From positions 124,001 to 188,000 of the forward strand of contig JAHBVU010000005.1 of assembly GCA_019637315.1 (NCBI GenBank): a stretch of DNA of 64,000 nt, read 5' to 3'. How positions within the stretch are numbered: the stretch's first letter is position 1; each line of letters begins with the position of its first letter. Below are positions 34,676 to 44,967 of the stretch, piece by piece. The notes beneath the pieces were generated by a model. The model was not told where the DNA came from, searched no databases, and saw only the letters and a list, made by a program, of their open reading frames with translations. This DNA comes from Gemmatimonadales bacterium. Its GTDB lineage: Bacteria; Gemmatimonadota; Gemmatimonadetes; Gemmatimonadales; GWC2-71-9. The position numbers and the translations under genes were made by a program.

Positions 34676-35971
34676 TCAGCGGGCTCCCCGGAGGCGCCGC
34701 GAGGCCCATTCCGTGAGCAGTGCCGCAACCGCGACGACGCCGAGGAGCCAGTCGAGCTGCCTGGGCGGGGTGGGAAGAGCCGGCGCACGCCCGGCCGGAT
34801 CGGGCTCGGGAGGACCGAATGTGGCGGTCATCCGCGCCAGGGGCGCGTCGTGCCGCAGCGAACGGCCGGCAAAGGTCTCCTCATCAGGGCGGTAGGCGAC
34901 GGTGCGAACCAGGCCAGACCACCAGCCGCGATGGGCTTCGACCGAACCGTCCGGACCGGTCATGCGCCATCGCCAGGTGTCGTGATAGCCAACCTGCACC
35001 ACTTGTCCGAGGCCAACTCTCTGCGCAGCCAAAGCAACGAGCGGGCCTCGGCGTTCGAGCGTCGTTGCGGTTGCTGCGAGGCGGGTTATCGGGGAGAGGT
35101 GCAAGGCCCGACGAGGCTCTGCCTGATCGATCTCGAGCGCACTCGAAGCGCGCTTCTGTCCCGAGGTCCCAACCCGGAGGTGTGCCAGGGCCGGAATGCC
35201 CGCGGCCTCGACGCCCAGAATCAGCCCACCGCCTTCACGTACGAACCGACTGATCTGCGGGGCATGGCGGGCGGCCGCCTCGTCGAGTGCGACGACCGCG
35301 GCAACTCTCGCGGTGTCGAGCTGCCCCGGTGCTCCCTGCCGGGTCTCGTCCTCGGGGCCAATGGCAATGCGGGCATCGAGTGCCCAGCCGCGCTCCTCGA
35401 GGGCAGCAATCACGAACCTGGTTTCCCATGATGCTCGACCAAACACGACGACACGACGCAGGGTTGGCGGCGTTTCCGGTCGGCGGCTCGCCTGCTGCGC
35501 GCCGACCGAACCGATCAGGGCGCCTGCCGGAGCATCGATGTCGAAGCTGACTCCGCCGCCCGAACTGACCGCGCTGTCGACCGGTCCGAGGCTGTCGGCG
35601 AGACGTACCATGCTGCCGGTGGGCGCGGCAACGGCAACGCGATAGCCGCCGGCAGGGTCGCCCAGCGGTTCGATGCTGATGGCCGTGGGGGTCAGACGGG
35701 AGCTGCCCCAGCGGACCCGCGCACCGGTTGCTGCCAACCAACCTCGACCGGTCGGATCCAGAGCCGTGTCGCTCACCAGGACGATCGGGCCGGGTCCGAT
35801 GTCGTGCCGAGCGAGCAGGGCCGGGAGATCGCCGGCGTTCACTCGACGCTCGGCGGTTGGCTGGCGTGACGCGGCTCGGATGCTCAGGATCAGGGCCCCG
35901 GCCAGCGCAGCGTAGGCCACCGCGCGCAGGGCGCGCTCGAGCGCGACTCGTCGATCAACGGGTGAGGGCAT
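34676..35971 (-). CDS. membrane protein with class I glutamine-amidotransferase-like domain (MoxR cluster)
   Basis: A 431-residue protein with an N-terminal helix (about 13-30) and a C-terminal helix before a basic tail (RRLRGAR). The middle has alternating strands and helices; the segment around FVREGGGLILGVEAAG resembles the amidotransferase-like fold seen in such clusters, without a recognisable catalytic triad. It is the last of six minus-strand genes and overlaps the DUF4159 gene by 17 nt. In MoxR/DUF58 clusters this protein lies with BatA-like membrane proteins. Its function is unknown. Confidence 0.7.
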   Translation of the reverse strand: MPSPVDRRVALERALRAVAYAALAGALILSIRAASRQPTAERRVNAGDLPALLARHDIGPGPIVLVSDTALDPTGRGWLAATGARVRWGSSRLTPTAISIEPLGDPAGGYRVAVAAPTGSMVRLADSLGPVDSAVSSGGGVSFDIDAPAGALIGSVGAQQASRRPETPPTLRRVVVFGRASWETRFVIAALEERGWALDARIAIGPEDETRQGAPGQLDTARVAAVVALDEAAARHAPQISRFVREGGGLILGVEAAGIPALAHLRVGTSGQKRASSALEIDQAEPRRALHLSPITRLAATATTLERRGPLVALAAQRVGLGQVVQVGYHDTWRWRMTGPDGSVEAHRGWWSGLVRTVAYRPDEETFAGRSLRHDAPLARMTATFGPPEPDPAGRAPALPTPPRQLDWLLGVVAVAALLTEWASRRLRGAR

Positions 35972-36569
35972 AGACCACCAGGTTGACGCCGAATCGGGTG
36001 TTGTCGACGGAGAGAAAGCGCTTGTTGTCCGGGTGATAGCTCCATTCCGAGCTGTAGTCCTTGTTGCTGTACAGGATCCGGATCCGGTCGCCGTCGAGCG
36101 AAGCGAGCAAATGCTCGTGAATCAGGTTGTCGCCCCAGCCGTTCAGCTCGTGGCTCGTCGTCGGGGGGCCGTCAGGAAAGGTAAAGAAGGCCGAGTAGAG
36201 GGCATGATCGTTAGGCAGCTGACGGAGGGGTCGCCCGGTTACCAGGGCAAGTTCCTCGGTGGCCGTTTTGTGGAACTGGCCGTCGATATCGTGGTTGTGG
36301 TCGTCGACGAACAGGAGGCCGCCTCGATCGAGATAGACACGCAACATGGCCCGTTCGGCCGCGGTGAACCGTACCGGCAGGTGTCCCGTCATGAAGGTGA
36401 GGGGATAGCGAAGCAGGTCGCGGCTGGCGAGCGGAACGGTCACCGCGCCCGGATTGACCTCGATGCTGGTGTACCGGGCAACAGCATCGATCACGTTGGG
36501 GCCGACCAAGGGCGCTGAGTCCCAGTCACCCGATTCGTACTGAACGGTGGCAAAGGTGAAAGGCGTCAT
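35955..36569 (-). CDS. DUF4159 family protein (MoxR cluster)
   Basis: A 204-residue protein matching DUF4159: FATVQYESGDWDSAP at the start, then LRYPLTFMTGH, then the YLDRGGLLFVDDHNHD segment. The domain has an amidotransferase/flavodoxin-like fold of unknown activity. There is no signal peptide, though family members often carry one. Its start overlaps the upstream gene by 4 nt and its end overlaps the next by 17 nt, so it is translated as part of the cluster. Confidence 0.85.
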   Translation of the reverse strand: MTPFTFATVQYESGDWDSAPLVGPNVIDAVARYTSIEVNPGAVTVPLASRDLLRYPLTFMTGHLPVRFTAAERAMLRVYLDRGGLLFVDDHNHDIDGQFHKTATEELALVTGRPLRQLPNDHALYSAFFTFPDGPPTTSHELNGWGDNLIHEHLLASLDGDRIRILYSNKDYSSEWSYHPDNKRFLSVDNTRFGVNLVVYALTR

Positions 36570-38566
36570 GGCGCGCTGCTCCAGGCGCGGAGCCCCGATC
36601 GCGAGGTGGTCGGCTGGCCAATGGCGCGCCGGGCCCGGGCCAGTGCCGCGGTCGGGTCATGATTGGTCCGCAGTGTGTCGATTGCCTGAGCCAGCGGACC
36701 CGCGAGGCGGGGGTGCTCGGCCAGCAAGTCCGCGCGAAGGAGGAGCAGGGAGTCGACGGCAGCATCTCGGCTTCGACCGAGCAGGTCGAGCGCCCGATCG
36801 AATCGTTCGACGATACGCCTCATGGCCGGGTCGAGCGGAGCCTGGGGCGTACGGGTGCTGGGCGCGATGCCGTCCCGTTTCCCTGTCAGGCGGACCTTCG
36901 CCACGTCGACGACCACCGGCCGAGTCCGGCCGCGCAGATAGATCCGATCCGCCAGCCGAGCACGCTGAATCGCATCGAGCGCTGCGTACATATGCGGTAG
37001 CGCGGCTCGGGGCTGGCCCAGGTTGAGTTCCCGGCTGGCCGCCCACATGGCGTGATACGCCTCGAGCAGGGGACGATTGACGGCGATGACTGGAGACTCC
37101 CCCGTGGCAAAGTCGAGGGCCTCTCCGCTCGCGTGCCGGTTGGCAGCCTCCGCGGCGCGGAGCAACTCCTCGGGCGTCATCGCGCTGTGGTCGTGGCCAT
37201 CGTCGTGCGAGTGCTCGCCGCTCTCGCCCAGGTCTTCGAGACGCGCAAAGACGAGGTCGCCGACCTGGCGACGCAACCGGGTCTGGTCGCGCGCAATCCG
37301 GGCCGACTCGGTCACGACCGTCGATCGAGTCAATCGGGGGAGCCTGGTACTGAGCGCTTCGGTCAGCAGTATCAGCATTCGCTGGCTCAGCAGATTGGCC
37401 AGCGGCTCTGCCGGGGGCAAAGCCTCGATCTCGAGCGAATCGTCCTGCCGCTCGGCCGCAAGCCGGATCACCCGCGGATCTGACCCCGCAATCCTCAGTC
37501 CAGCACTCGGGTTCGCGTCGCGCGCGACCGCGCGGAGCAGGACGATGTCGCCGGGTGCCAGCGCCAGCGAGTCGATCCGCAGGGCAAGTGATCGGGTAGC
37601 CGATCTCCTGTTGCCCGCCGGCGCGCGATCGAGGGTCACGGTTCGGAACTCGAAGTTCTCCCCGCCCCCCCGACTGACAGTCAGCTCCCACCATGTGTCG
37701 GCCAGCCCGAAATCGTCGTGGAAGGAGGCGGCAAGTGGCAGTGACCCGGTGGCACGATCGAGCATGGTGTCGCGTTCCGGGAGGTCGAGGCGAACGACAG
37801 GCAGAGAGTCGCCTCGCGGCTCGAGGAGGATGAGCCGCTCCTTTGCGCCGCGTCGCACCCGAACGACCGTCGGTGCTTCCGGCATCGTCAGGTCGGCACG
37901 CCAGCCGGACGCTCGCGTTGTTACCGTCAGTGCCCCGCTCTCGGTCTGTACGCTGAGTTGGTCAGCTGGGAGTGATCCCTCGATGGCAAGCCGACTGCCG
38001 CTAACGCCGGCCACCCGAATCGGGTCCGAAAGCCGCTCGACCCCCAGGCGGGTGTGCGGGGGCGGAGTGACGGTAACGGCCAGCCGAATGGGCGCATCCG
38101 TCGCAGGCTCTGTCTTGTCCTGGGTTAGCAGGCCGTTGGGCCCGGCGTCCGTGAGTTGCCGTGCAGCGATCAACCCGACGACAACGGCCCCTGCAACCAG
38201 GACAGGCAGGACGATCAGCCGCGCCGCAGCTCGGTACGCAGTTCGCTCGAACCCGACCGACTCGGTTTGTCGCTCGAGCTCCGGACGGTGGCCGCCCGCG
38301 GCGGTGTCGACTGCGGTGATCAGCGTGTACTGGAGCTCGGGGTGGCGCTCCTCGAGCCAGAGCGCGACGCGATCGGCTTCGAAGACCGCGCGCCGCCACC
38401 ACAGTGCAATTGCAATCGCAACGGTCGCTACGACTGCCGCCCAAGGTCGTGAACCCAGCGCGTGCCAGGTCGATACTGCCGCCGCCGCGCCCCAGACGAC
38501 GGCCGCTGCAACGCTGCCCACGATCAGGGCTCGCTGCGATCGATAGAGACGGGTGAGCGTCGTCAT
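36566..38566 (-). CDS. large membrane protein, DUF4175-like (MoxR cluster)
   Basis: A 666-residue protein. The ATG at 38566 overlaps the upstream BatA-like stop; an upstream open extension is rich in Arg and overlaps that gene fully, so it is not used. Transmembrane helices lie near 13-34, 41-57 and 116-135. A beta-rich extracytoplasmic region (about 145-410) leads to a helical C-terminal half. Around residue 460 lies an unusual His/Asp-rich loop (EHSHDDGHDHS) that could bind metal. The architecture fits DUF4175-type proteins of MoxR clusters. The function is unknown. Confidence 0.75.
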   Translation of the reverse strand: MTTLTRLYRSQRALIVGSVAAAVVWGAAAAVSTWHALGSRPWAAVVATVAIAIALWWRRAVFEADRVALWLEERHPELQYTLITAVDTAAGGHRPELERQTESVGFERTAYRAAARLIVLPVLVAGAVVVGLIAARQLTDAGPNGLLTQDKTEPATDAPIRLAVTVTPPPHTRLGVERLSDPIRVAGVSGSRLAIEGSLPADQLSVQTESGALTVTTRASGWRADLTMPEAPTVVRVRRGAKERLILLEPRGDSLPVVRLDLPERDTMLDRATGSLPLAASFHDDFGLADTWWELTVSRGGGENFEFRTVTLDRAPAGNRRSATRSLALRIDSLALAPGDIVLLRAVARDANPSAGLRIAGSDPRVIRLAAERQDDSLEIEALPPAEPLANLLSQRMLILLTEALSTRLPRLTRSTVVTESARIARDQTRLRRQVGDLVFARLEDLGESGEHSHDDGHDHSAMTPEELLRAAEAANRHASGEALDFATGESPVIAVNRPLLEAYHAMWAASRELNLGQPRAALPHMYAALDAIQRARLADRIYLRGRTRPVVVDVAKVRLTGKRDGIAPSTRTPQAPLDPAMRRIVERFDRALDLLGRSRDAAVDSLLLLRADLLAEHPRLAGPLAQAIDTLRTNHDPTAALARARRAIGQPTTSRSGLRAWSSAP

Positions 38567-39750
38567 GAAGACCGCCGCCGCAGCAGGTGTTCCGCAACGA
38601 GGGCAAACATTGCCAGGCCCAGCAGCCACGGCGATGGGCGGCCCTCTGAGGGCAATGCGGGAAGGTGCGCTGTCGGCAGTGATACGGTCGCCCCGCCCCG
38701 AATCCAGCTGACGATCGCCGAGTCGACAGGCTCGGCGTCGCGCCGTCCGCCGCAGGGCACCAGGAGATCGCGTATCAGGTCCCGGGTCGCCTGGCGCAGC
38801 GCGAGGTCGCCGGCGGGGTCGACCGGAATCTCGACTCGTCGAATGCAACCGCTGCCGTGCGGTCGGTCCGCGGCGGCCACCATTCCGTCCGCCCACCAGG
38901 CTCTGGCCGTGCCGTCGACGCGGGACCCGCTGCGCCGGAACGCTGCGGTCAGTACCGTGCGATCTGTCGCCACCGCGCCTGCCGTATCGCCGTCGGGTGC
39001 CGGCAGTGCCGGCCAGTGGATCAGCAGATGCGGCGCAGGCGATTGCTCAGCAGTCCAGGTGGAGTCGGCTCGGGTAAGAGTCTCTGTGCGGACCAGTCTG
39101 ATCGGTGCGGTCTCGCTGGTCGACCAGCCGCTCAGCGCGAGCGTGCTGCGGATCGGGTCGTCGGTGTCGGCCCGCACCGCAAGGGCGTGTGGACTGGGCG
39201 GTGCCGGAATGGTCTCGATCCCCACCCAGGTGATGCCTGCGGGCCAGGTGGACCGGACCGCCTCGGTAGCTGCGTCGAACGATTCGCGTGCCAGCGGCGA
39301 CACGATCACCAGGCTGACGCTATCGGTCGAACTGCGGAGAGACCGTGCTTCGCGAATTCCGGCAATCAGACCAGCCGAGAGGGAACTGAAGCGGATCGAG
39401 CGGTCGTGGCTGCGCGCCACGGTACGTACCGCGGCGTCGACCCCGACGCTGTCAGCAGCGCGTGAAGTATCGATCAGGATGACCTGGGTCAGGGCATGCC
39501 TCGACCCCTCGAGGCTGGGTTCTGCAAACGCCAGGGTTGCCGCGATCAGTGCAAGCAGCCTGAGCGCGAGGATCGCACGGTCGCTGAGGGCGACACTCCG
39601 GCTTACCAGCCGGTTCGGCGTTTCCGGGATGAACCGTGCGGTTGGCAGGGGGCGGGGCGCCGGATCGCGGCGGGTCAGCAGATGGAGCGCACTGATGATC
39701 AGGGCGCCGACGGCTCCCGCCAGGAGCCACCACGGTGCAGCGAAGCTCAT
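38563..39750 (-). CDS. BatA-type membrane protein (MoxR cluster)
   Basis: A 395-residue protein with a BatA N-terminal domain: MSFAAPWWLLAGAVGALIIS, a Leu/Thr linker, then a second helix (about 58-78). The middle resembles a von Willebrand factor A fold (VILIDTSRAADS), but the metal-site motif is D-x-S-x-A rather than D-x-S-x-S, so it may be degenerate. The final helix is near residue 370. It overlaps both neighbours by 4 nt (ATGA), which couples it to DUF58 upstream and the DUF4175-like gene downstream. Confidence 0.82.
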   Translation of the reverse strand: MSFAAPWWLLAGAVGALIISALHLLTRRDPAPRPLPTARFIPETPNRLVSRSVALSDRAILALRLLALIAATLAFAEPSLEGSRHALTQVILIDTSRAADSVGVDAAVRTVARSHDRSIRFSSLSAGLIAGIREARSLRSSTDSVSLVIVSPLARESFDAATEAVRSTWPAGITWVGIETIPAPPSPHALAVRADTDDPIRSTLALSGWSTSETAPIRLVRTETLTRADSTWTAEQSPAPHLLIHWPALPAPDGDTAGAVATDRTVLTAAFRRSGSRVDGTARAWWADGMVAAADRPHGSGCIRRVEIPVDPAGDLALRQATRDLIRDLLVPCGGRRDAEPVDSAIVSWIRGGATVSLPTAHLPALPSEGRPSPWLLGLAMFALVAEHLLRRRSS

Positions 39751-40655
39751 GTGGCGACGATCCGCCGAACGGCGTGCGCCGGCGGCTCGATCGTGTCGAT
39801 GAGGAGGTAGCGCGCGCCGAGTTCTTGCCAGCTTCGGGCGGTCTCAGCGCGCCATGCGGCAAAGGCCGTCTGATAGGCCGAGCGACCCGGCGCATCGAGG
39901 GTGCGGACCGTCGACGGATCCTCCGGGTCGGTGACCCGCGGAGCCTCCGGTGGATCCAGTTCCTCGGCAGCCACGATATGCGCTACGACTAGCTCTACCG
40001 CTTGCCTGCGCCACAGGCTTGCGACCTGAAGCAGTGCCGTGGTGTCGCCCAGCAGGTCGGAGATCACGACCAGCCGCCCGGTGTTGCGGAACCCGGACAG
40101 CAGTCGTCCCAGCTCCGTCGTGCCTGCTGGTGAGACGGCATCGAGGGTGCGAATCAGGCCTGGCAGCAGGGTGCGACGGGTCTGAAATGGCAGCTGCGAA
40201 GGCGTCGGTCCGCCGACCACCAGGCCGACGGGGTCGCCGGCAGCGTGAGCCAGGCTCGCCAGGCCGACCGCAATGGCGCAGGCCTGACACCACTTGGCAT
40301 GGCCTGGTTCAGGAAACGCCATCGACGCGGAGGCGTCGACGGCAATCAGCGTCGGAAGGACCGTGCGTTCGTCCGTGATGCGCAGGTAGGCGCGATCGGT
40401 GCGCGCCAGGAGCTTCCAGTCCAGCCGGCGCGGGTCGTCACCTTGCCGGTAGGCGCGGTACTCGGTCAGTTCGATGCTGGTGCCACGGCGACGTGACGCA
40501 TGCTGGCCGACGTTCGGCGACCGCGATCGGGCCCGGCTCGGCCACCGGACGCCGCGCAGTGCGTCGAGGAGTGGACCATGGCGGTGGCCGAATGGCGTGC
40601 TGCTGCTGCCCATTGGGAATGGAGTGTCGGCGGGCGCATCCGGCGGTATCCGCAC
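39747..40655 (-). CDS. DUF58 protein with vWA-like domain
   Basis: A 302-residue protein. The DUF58 signature YRQGDDPRRLDWKLLARTDR precedes a von Willebrand factor A-like domain with an intact metal-site motif (VDASASM) and a second segment (GLVVGG). DUF58 proteins are partners of MoxR AAA ATPases in chaperone or metal-insertion roles. The GTG start at 40655 lies 11 nt after the MoxR stop; an ATG 14 codons on is an alternative. Confidence 0.9.
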   Translation of the reverse strand: MRIPPDAPADTPFPMGSSSTPFGHRHGPLLDALRGVRWPSRARSRSPNVGQHASRRRGTSIELTEYRAYRQGDDPRRLDWKLLARTDRAYLRITDERTVLPTLIAVDASASMAFPEPGHAKWCQACAIAVGLASLAHAAGDPVGLVVGGPTPSQLPFQTRRTLLPGLIRTLDAVSPAGTTELGRLLSGFRNTGRLVVISDLLGDTTALLQVASLWRRQAVELVVAHIVAAEELDPPEAPRVTDPEDPSTVRTLDAPGRSAYQTAFAAWRAETARSWQELGARYLLIDTIEPPAHAVRRIVAT

Positions 40656-40666
40656 GGTGCCGTCTG

Positions 40667-41683
<1,017 letters not shown>

Positions 41684-41703
41684 GGTGTTGGTCAAGGGAT
41701 CGA

Positions 41704-41709
41704 AGTATA
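41704..41709 (-). promoter_or_regulatory. possible -10 element for the MoxR cluster
   Basis: On the minus strand TGTATACT places a TATACT hexamer about 20 nt before the MoxR ATG, giving a very short leader. No clear -35 element is present, so this is tentative. Confidence 0.35.
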
Positions 41710-41875
41710 CACCGTGGACCGTCTCCTCCTGCTCTATACGGATAGAAGGGTGGCCGTGTTTAGCTGCCGATCCCGGCCGGATTCGCGTATCTTGCTAAGA
41801 TGGGCCTGCCACAGATCGGTCCGTCGGGCGCACGCCTCCTGCGCTCGAGTCAATCCCTTCTTCGACGAGGTTGCC

Positions 41876-43504
41876 GTGTCCCCGAGTCGCCGGGAGTTTC
41901 TCCGAACCACTTCTGCCGCGGCTGCCGCTGGCCTGGCGCTCGGGATCACCGGGCGAGCCGAAGCGGCCGAGCTGTCGGGCAGGCTGATCGCGCCGTCGCC
42001 GGGCGATGCCGCACTCAACGACCTGTTGCTGCGGGCCCTCGACGCGGCGAAGTCGGCTGGTGCGCAGTATGCCGATGCCCGGATCAGCCTCAACCGCACC
42101 CAGAGCATCTTCACGCGGGAGCGACGCGTCGCCGGCCTTTCCGATAACGAAACGTTCGGGATCGGCGTTCGGGTGCTGGTCGAGGGAGCCTGGGGCTTCG
42201 CGGCCACCAGCAACCTGGAACCGGATTCGGTCGCGCGGGTGGCGCGACAGGCGGTGGCGCAGGCCAAGGCCAATCGCACGCCGGGACAGCGTCCTGTCGT
42301 GCTGGCGCCCGCCCCTGGCAACCAGCGGGGAACCTGGCGGAGCGATGCGAAGGTAGATCCCTTCACCGTCTCGATCGAGGACAAGGTCGAGCTGCTGCTC
42401 GCGGTCAACGCCATTGCGCTCAAGAACCCGCAGGCGCGCTTCGTCAACTCGAGCATGTTCTTTCTCAAAGACGAGAAGAGCTATGCCAACACCGAGGGAA
42501 CGCTCGTTTCGCAGACGATCATCCGGTCGCAGCCGACCGTGACCGTGACGGCCGTGTCGAAGGACTTCACGGATTTCCAGTCGCGGCAGAGCAATGACAT
42601 TGCGCCGATGGGTCGCGGCTACGAGCATGTGACCGAGAACAAGCTCGAAGAGAATGTCGTCCGCTGGGCCGACGAGGCAGTTCAGAAACTCTCCGCCAAG
42701 CCGGTCGAAGTGGGCCGGTACGACCTGGTGCTCCATCCCAACCATCTCTGGCTCACCATTCACGAGTCGATTGCACATCCGACCGAGCTCGACCGGGCCA
42801 TGGGTTACGAAGCAAACTATGCCGGTACCAGCTTTGTCTTTCCGCCCGAGAAGGTCCTTGGTACGCTCAAGTTCGGCTCGCCGCTGATGAATGTGCGCGG
42901 CGATCGCTCGCAGCCGGGATCGCTGGCGGCCTGTGGCTGGGACGACGATGGAGTAAAGCCGGACGAGTTCGACGTCGTCAGGGAAGGGATCTTCGTCGAC
43001 TATCAGACCACGCGCGAGCAGGCGCTCTGGCTCGATTCGTACTACAAGAAGGCCGGCAAGCCGACTCGTTCGCATGGCTGCTCCTACGCCCAGTCGTGGG
43101 CCGACGTCCAGTTTCAGCGAATGCCGAATATCTCGCTCCTGCCCGGGGACAAAGACATCGGGTGGAATGATCTCATCTCGGCAACCGATCGCGGCATCGC
43201 CATCATCGGCGACGGTTCGTTCTCGATCGATCAGCAGCGTTTCAACGCGCAGTTCGGCGGGCAGCTGTTCTATGAGATCCGCGGTGGCAAAATTGTCGGC
43301 ATGCTGAAGGATGTGGCTTATCAGATGCGGACCCCGGACTTCTGGGCCAATCTCGACATGCTCGGCGGGCCCAAGAGCTACGAGCTCGGCGGGGCGTTCA
43401 ACGATGGCAAGGGCCAGCCATCGCAATCCAACGCCGTGAGTCACGGCTGCGTGCCGACCCGTCATCGTGGCATCAACGTCATCAATACCGGGAGGCAGGC
43501 ATGA
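41876..43504 (+). CDS. TldD-family metalloprotease with Tat signal
   Basis: A 542-residue TldD protease. The GTG at 41876 sits 5 nt after GAGG and opens a twin-arginine signal (SRREFLRTTSAAAA, cleavage near AEAAE); the longer upstream frame has no start signal. The zinc site is HESIAH (296-301), matching HExxxH, with the third ligand probably the Cys at about 525 in SHGCVPTRH. E. coli TldD/TldE is cytosolic and degrades unfolded peptides and microcin precursors, so export is unusual. Its stop overlaps the TldE start (ATGA). Confidence 0.92.
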   Translation: MSPSRREFLRTTSAAAAAGLALGITGRAEAAELSGRLIAPSPGDAALNDLLLRALDAAKSAGAQYADARISLNRTQSIFTRERRVAGLSDNETFGIGVRVLVEGAWGFAATSNLEPDSVARVARQAVAQAKANRTPGQRPVVLAPAPGNQRGTWRSDAKVDPFTVSIEDKVELLLAVNAIALKNPQARFVNSSMFFLKDEKSYANTEGTLVSQTIIRSQPTVTVTAVSKDFTDFQSRQSNDIAPMGRGYEHVTENKLEENVVRWADEAVQKLSAKPVEVGRYDLVLHPNHLWLTIHESIAHPTELDRAMGYEANYAGTSFVFPPEKVLGTLKFGSPLMNVRGDRSQPGSLAACGWDDDGVKPDEFDVVREGIFVDYQTTREQALWLDSYYKKAGKPTRSHGCSYAQSWADVQFQRMPNISLLPGDKDIGWNDLISATDRGIAIIGDGSFSIDQQRFNAQFGGQLFYEIRGGKIVGMLKDVAYQMRTPDFWANLDMLGGPKSYELGGAFNDGKGQPSQSNAVSHGCVPTRHRGINVINTGRQA

Positions 43505-44889
43505 GCCGCGCATCGCAGGATCAGGCGCGGGTCATGTCGCGCGCCGAGGCGGAAGCGTTGGCCAAGCGTGTGCTGGCATTCGCCAAAGCTACGGAAACCC
43601 GAGTTTCGATCGTCAACGGCGTCAGGGGCAACACCCGTTTTGCCGTCAACCAGGTCTCTACCGCCGGCGACAATGTCGACACGACGATCGTGGTTCGCAG
43701 TGTGGTCGGCAAAAAGGTGGGGTCGTCGACCACCAATCGGGTCGACGATGCCGGCCTCAAGGCCGTGGTCGAATCGTCCGAACGCCTGGCTCGCCTCTCG
43801 CCCGATGATGCGGAGCTAATGCCCGAACTCGGCCCGCAGCAGTATCGCGACGGCCTCGGCTGGAGCGACCGAACGGCCGCCCTCGATCCGGCCGGTCGCG
43901 CTGCCGGCGTGCGACTGATTACGGACCAGTCGAAGGCGGCAGGCCTCGTTGGCACCGGGTATCTCGAGACTCGGGCAACGGCGCAGGCCATTGCCAACTC
44001 AAAGGGATTGTTCGCGTATACGCGCGATACCAGCGTGGCCTTGACCACGACGGTGCGCAACGAGGAAGGGACCGGCTCCGGCTGGGCTGGCAGTACCTCG
44101 AGCGACTGGGGTCAGATCGATCCCGCTGCGCTCGGTGCGCGTGCGGTCGACAAGGCCCGCCGCTCCACGCCCGCCTCGGCCGTCGAGCCGGGTCGCTACA
44201 CCGTCATCCTCGAACCGACCGCCGTCGGCAATCTCGTGCAGCTCATCCTCGGCGCCACCAGTGCGCGCAACGCTGATGAGGGCCGCAGTTTCTTTACCAA
44301 GCAGGGCGGCGGCAACAAGATCGGCAGCAAGATCGTCGACGAGCGGGTTTCGCTCGTGAGTGATCCCTTCGATCCGCAGACCCCGGGCAGTCCCTTTACC
44401 GGCGATGGCCTGCCGACCGATCGGGTCGTCTGGGTCGAGAACGGCGTCGTGCGGAATCTCAACTACGATCGCTACTGGGCCGAGAAGCAGGGCAAGCAGC
44501 CGACCGGTGTTTCCGGCGGCGGCTTCGGCTTCAGCGGCGTGCTCAAGATGTCGGGCGGGAGTGAGACACTCGAGTCGATGATCGCAGGATGCCAGCGGGG
44601 CCTGCTGGTCACCCGGTTCTGGTACATCCGTCCGGTCGATCCGCGGACCATCCTGTACACCGGTCTGACGCGCGATGGGACCTTCCTGATCGAAAACGGC
44701 AAGATCACTCGCGCGGTGCGCAACCTGCGGTTCAACGAGTCGCCGATTTTCATGCTCAACAACATCGAGGCGATGGGCGCGCCGGTACGGGTCTCGTCGA
44801 GTGAAAGCGGCAGTCCTGGCAGCAGCGTGGTGGTTCCGCCGATGCGCGTGCGTGACTTCAACTTCACGTCGCTCTCCGAAGCGGTCTAG
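43501..44889 (+). CDS. TldE/PmbA-family protein
   Basis: A 462-residue TldE-like partner of TldD. It has the family C-terminal segments (GRSFFTKQGG, IGSKIVDERVSLVSDP, FIENGKIT-like FLIENGKITRAVRN) but no HExxxH, as expected since TldE completes the TldD heterodimer without binding the zinc. There is no signal peptide, even though the coupled TldD has a Tat signal. A strong hairpin follows 18 nt after the stop. Confidence 0.92.
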   Translation: MSRASQDQARVMSRAEAEALAKRVLAFAKATETRVSIVNGVRGNTRFAVNQVSTAGDNVDTTIVVRSVVGKKVGSSTTNRVDDAGLKAVVESSERLARLSPDDAELMPELGPQQYRDGLGWSDRTAALDPAGRAAGVRLITDQSKAAGLVGTGYLETRATAQAIANSKGLFAYTRDTSVALTTTVRNEEGTGSGWAGSTSSDWGQIDPAALGARAVDKARRSTPASAVEPGRYTVILEPTAVGNLVQLILGATSARNADEGRSFFTKQGGGNKIGSKIVDERVSLVSDPFDPQTPGSPFTGDGLPTDRVVWVENGVVRNLNYDRYWAEKQGKQPTGVSGGGFGFSGVLKMSGGSETLESMIAGCQRGLLVTRFWYIRPVDPRTILYTGLTRDGTFLIENGKITRAVRNLRFNESPIFMLNNIEAMGAPVRVSSSESGSPGSSVVVPPMRVRDFNFTSLSEAV

Positions 44890-44906
44890 CATCGTCCTGA
44901 AACGGT

Positions 44907-44941
44907 GCGGGCCGGCGGACGTTTCGCGTCCGCCGGCCCGC
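44907..44941 (+). terminator. strong terminator hairpin after the tldDE genes
   Basis: A perfect 15-bp GC-rich stem with a 5-nt TTTCG loop; arms at 44907-44921 and 44927-44941. It is followed by CGTGTCTTTC. It lies between convergent genes and may also end the minus-strand transcript. Confidence 0.8.
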
Positions 44942-44967
44942 CGTGTCTTTCGGGGCGTTGCTCTGAG

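Noticed and set aside
37077-38546. A plus-strand Ser/Arg-rich frame opposite the DUF4175-like gene
   Set aside because: Composition is that of an antisense shadow; the sense gene fits a six-gene operon with 4-nt overlaps.
41795-43513. A minus-strand frame of 572 codons opposite tldD
   Set aside because: It is antisense to a gene with an intact HExxxH motif and Tat signal; its product resembles no family.
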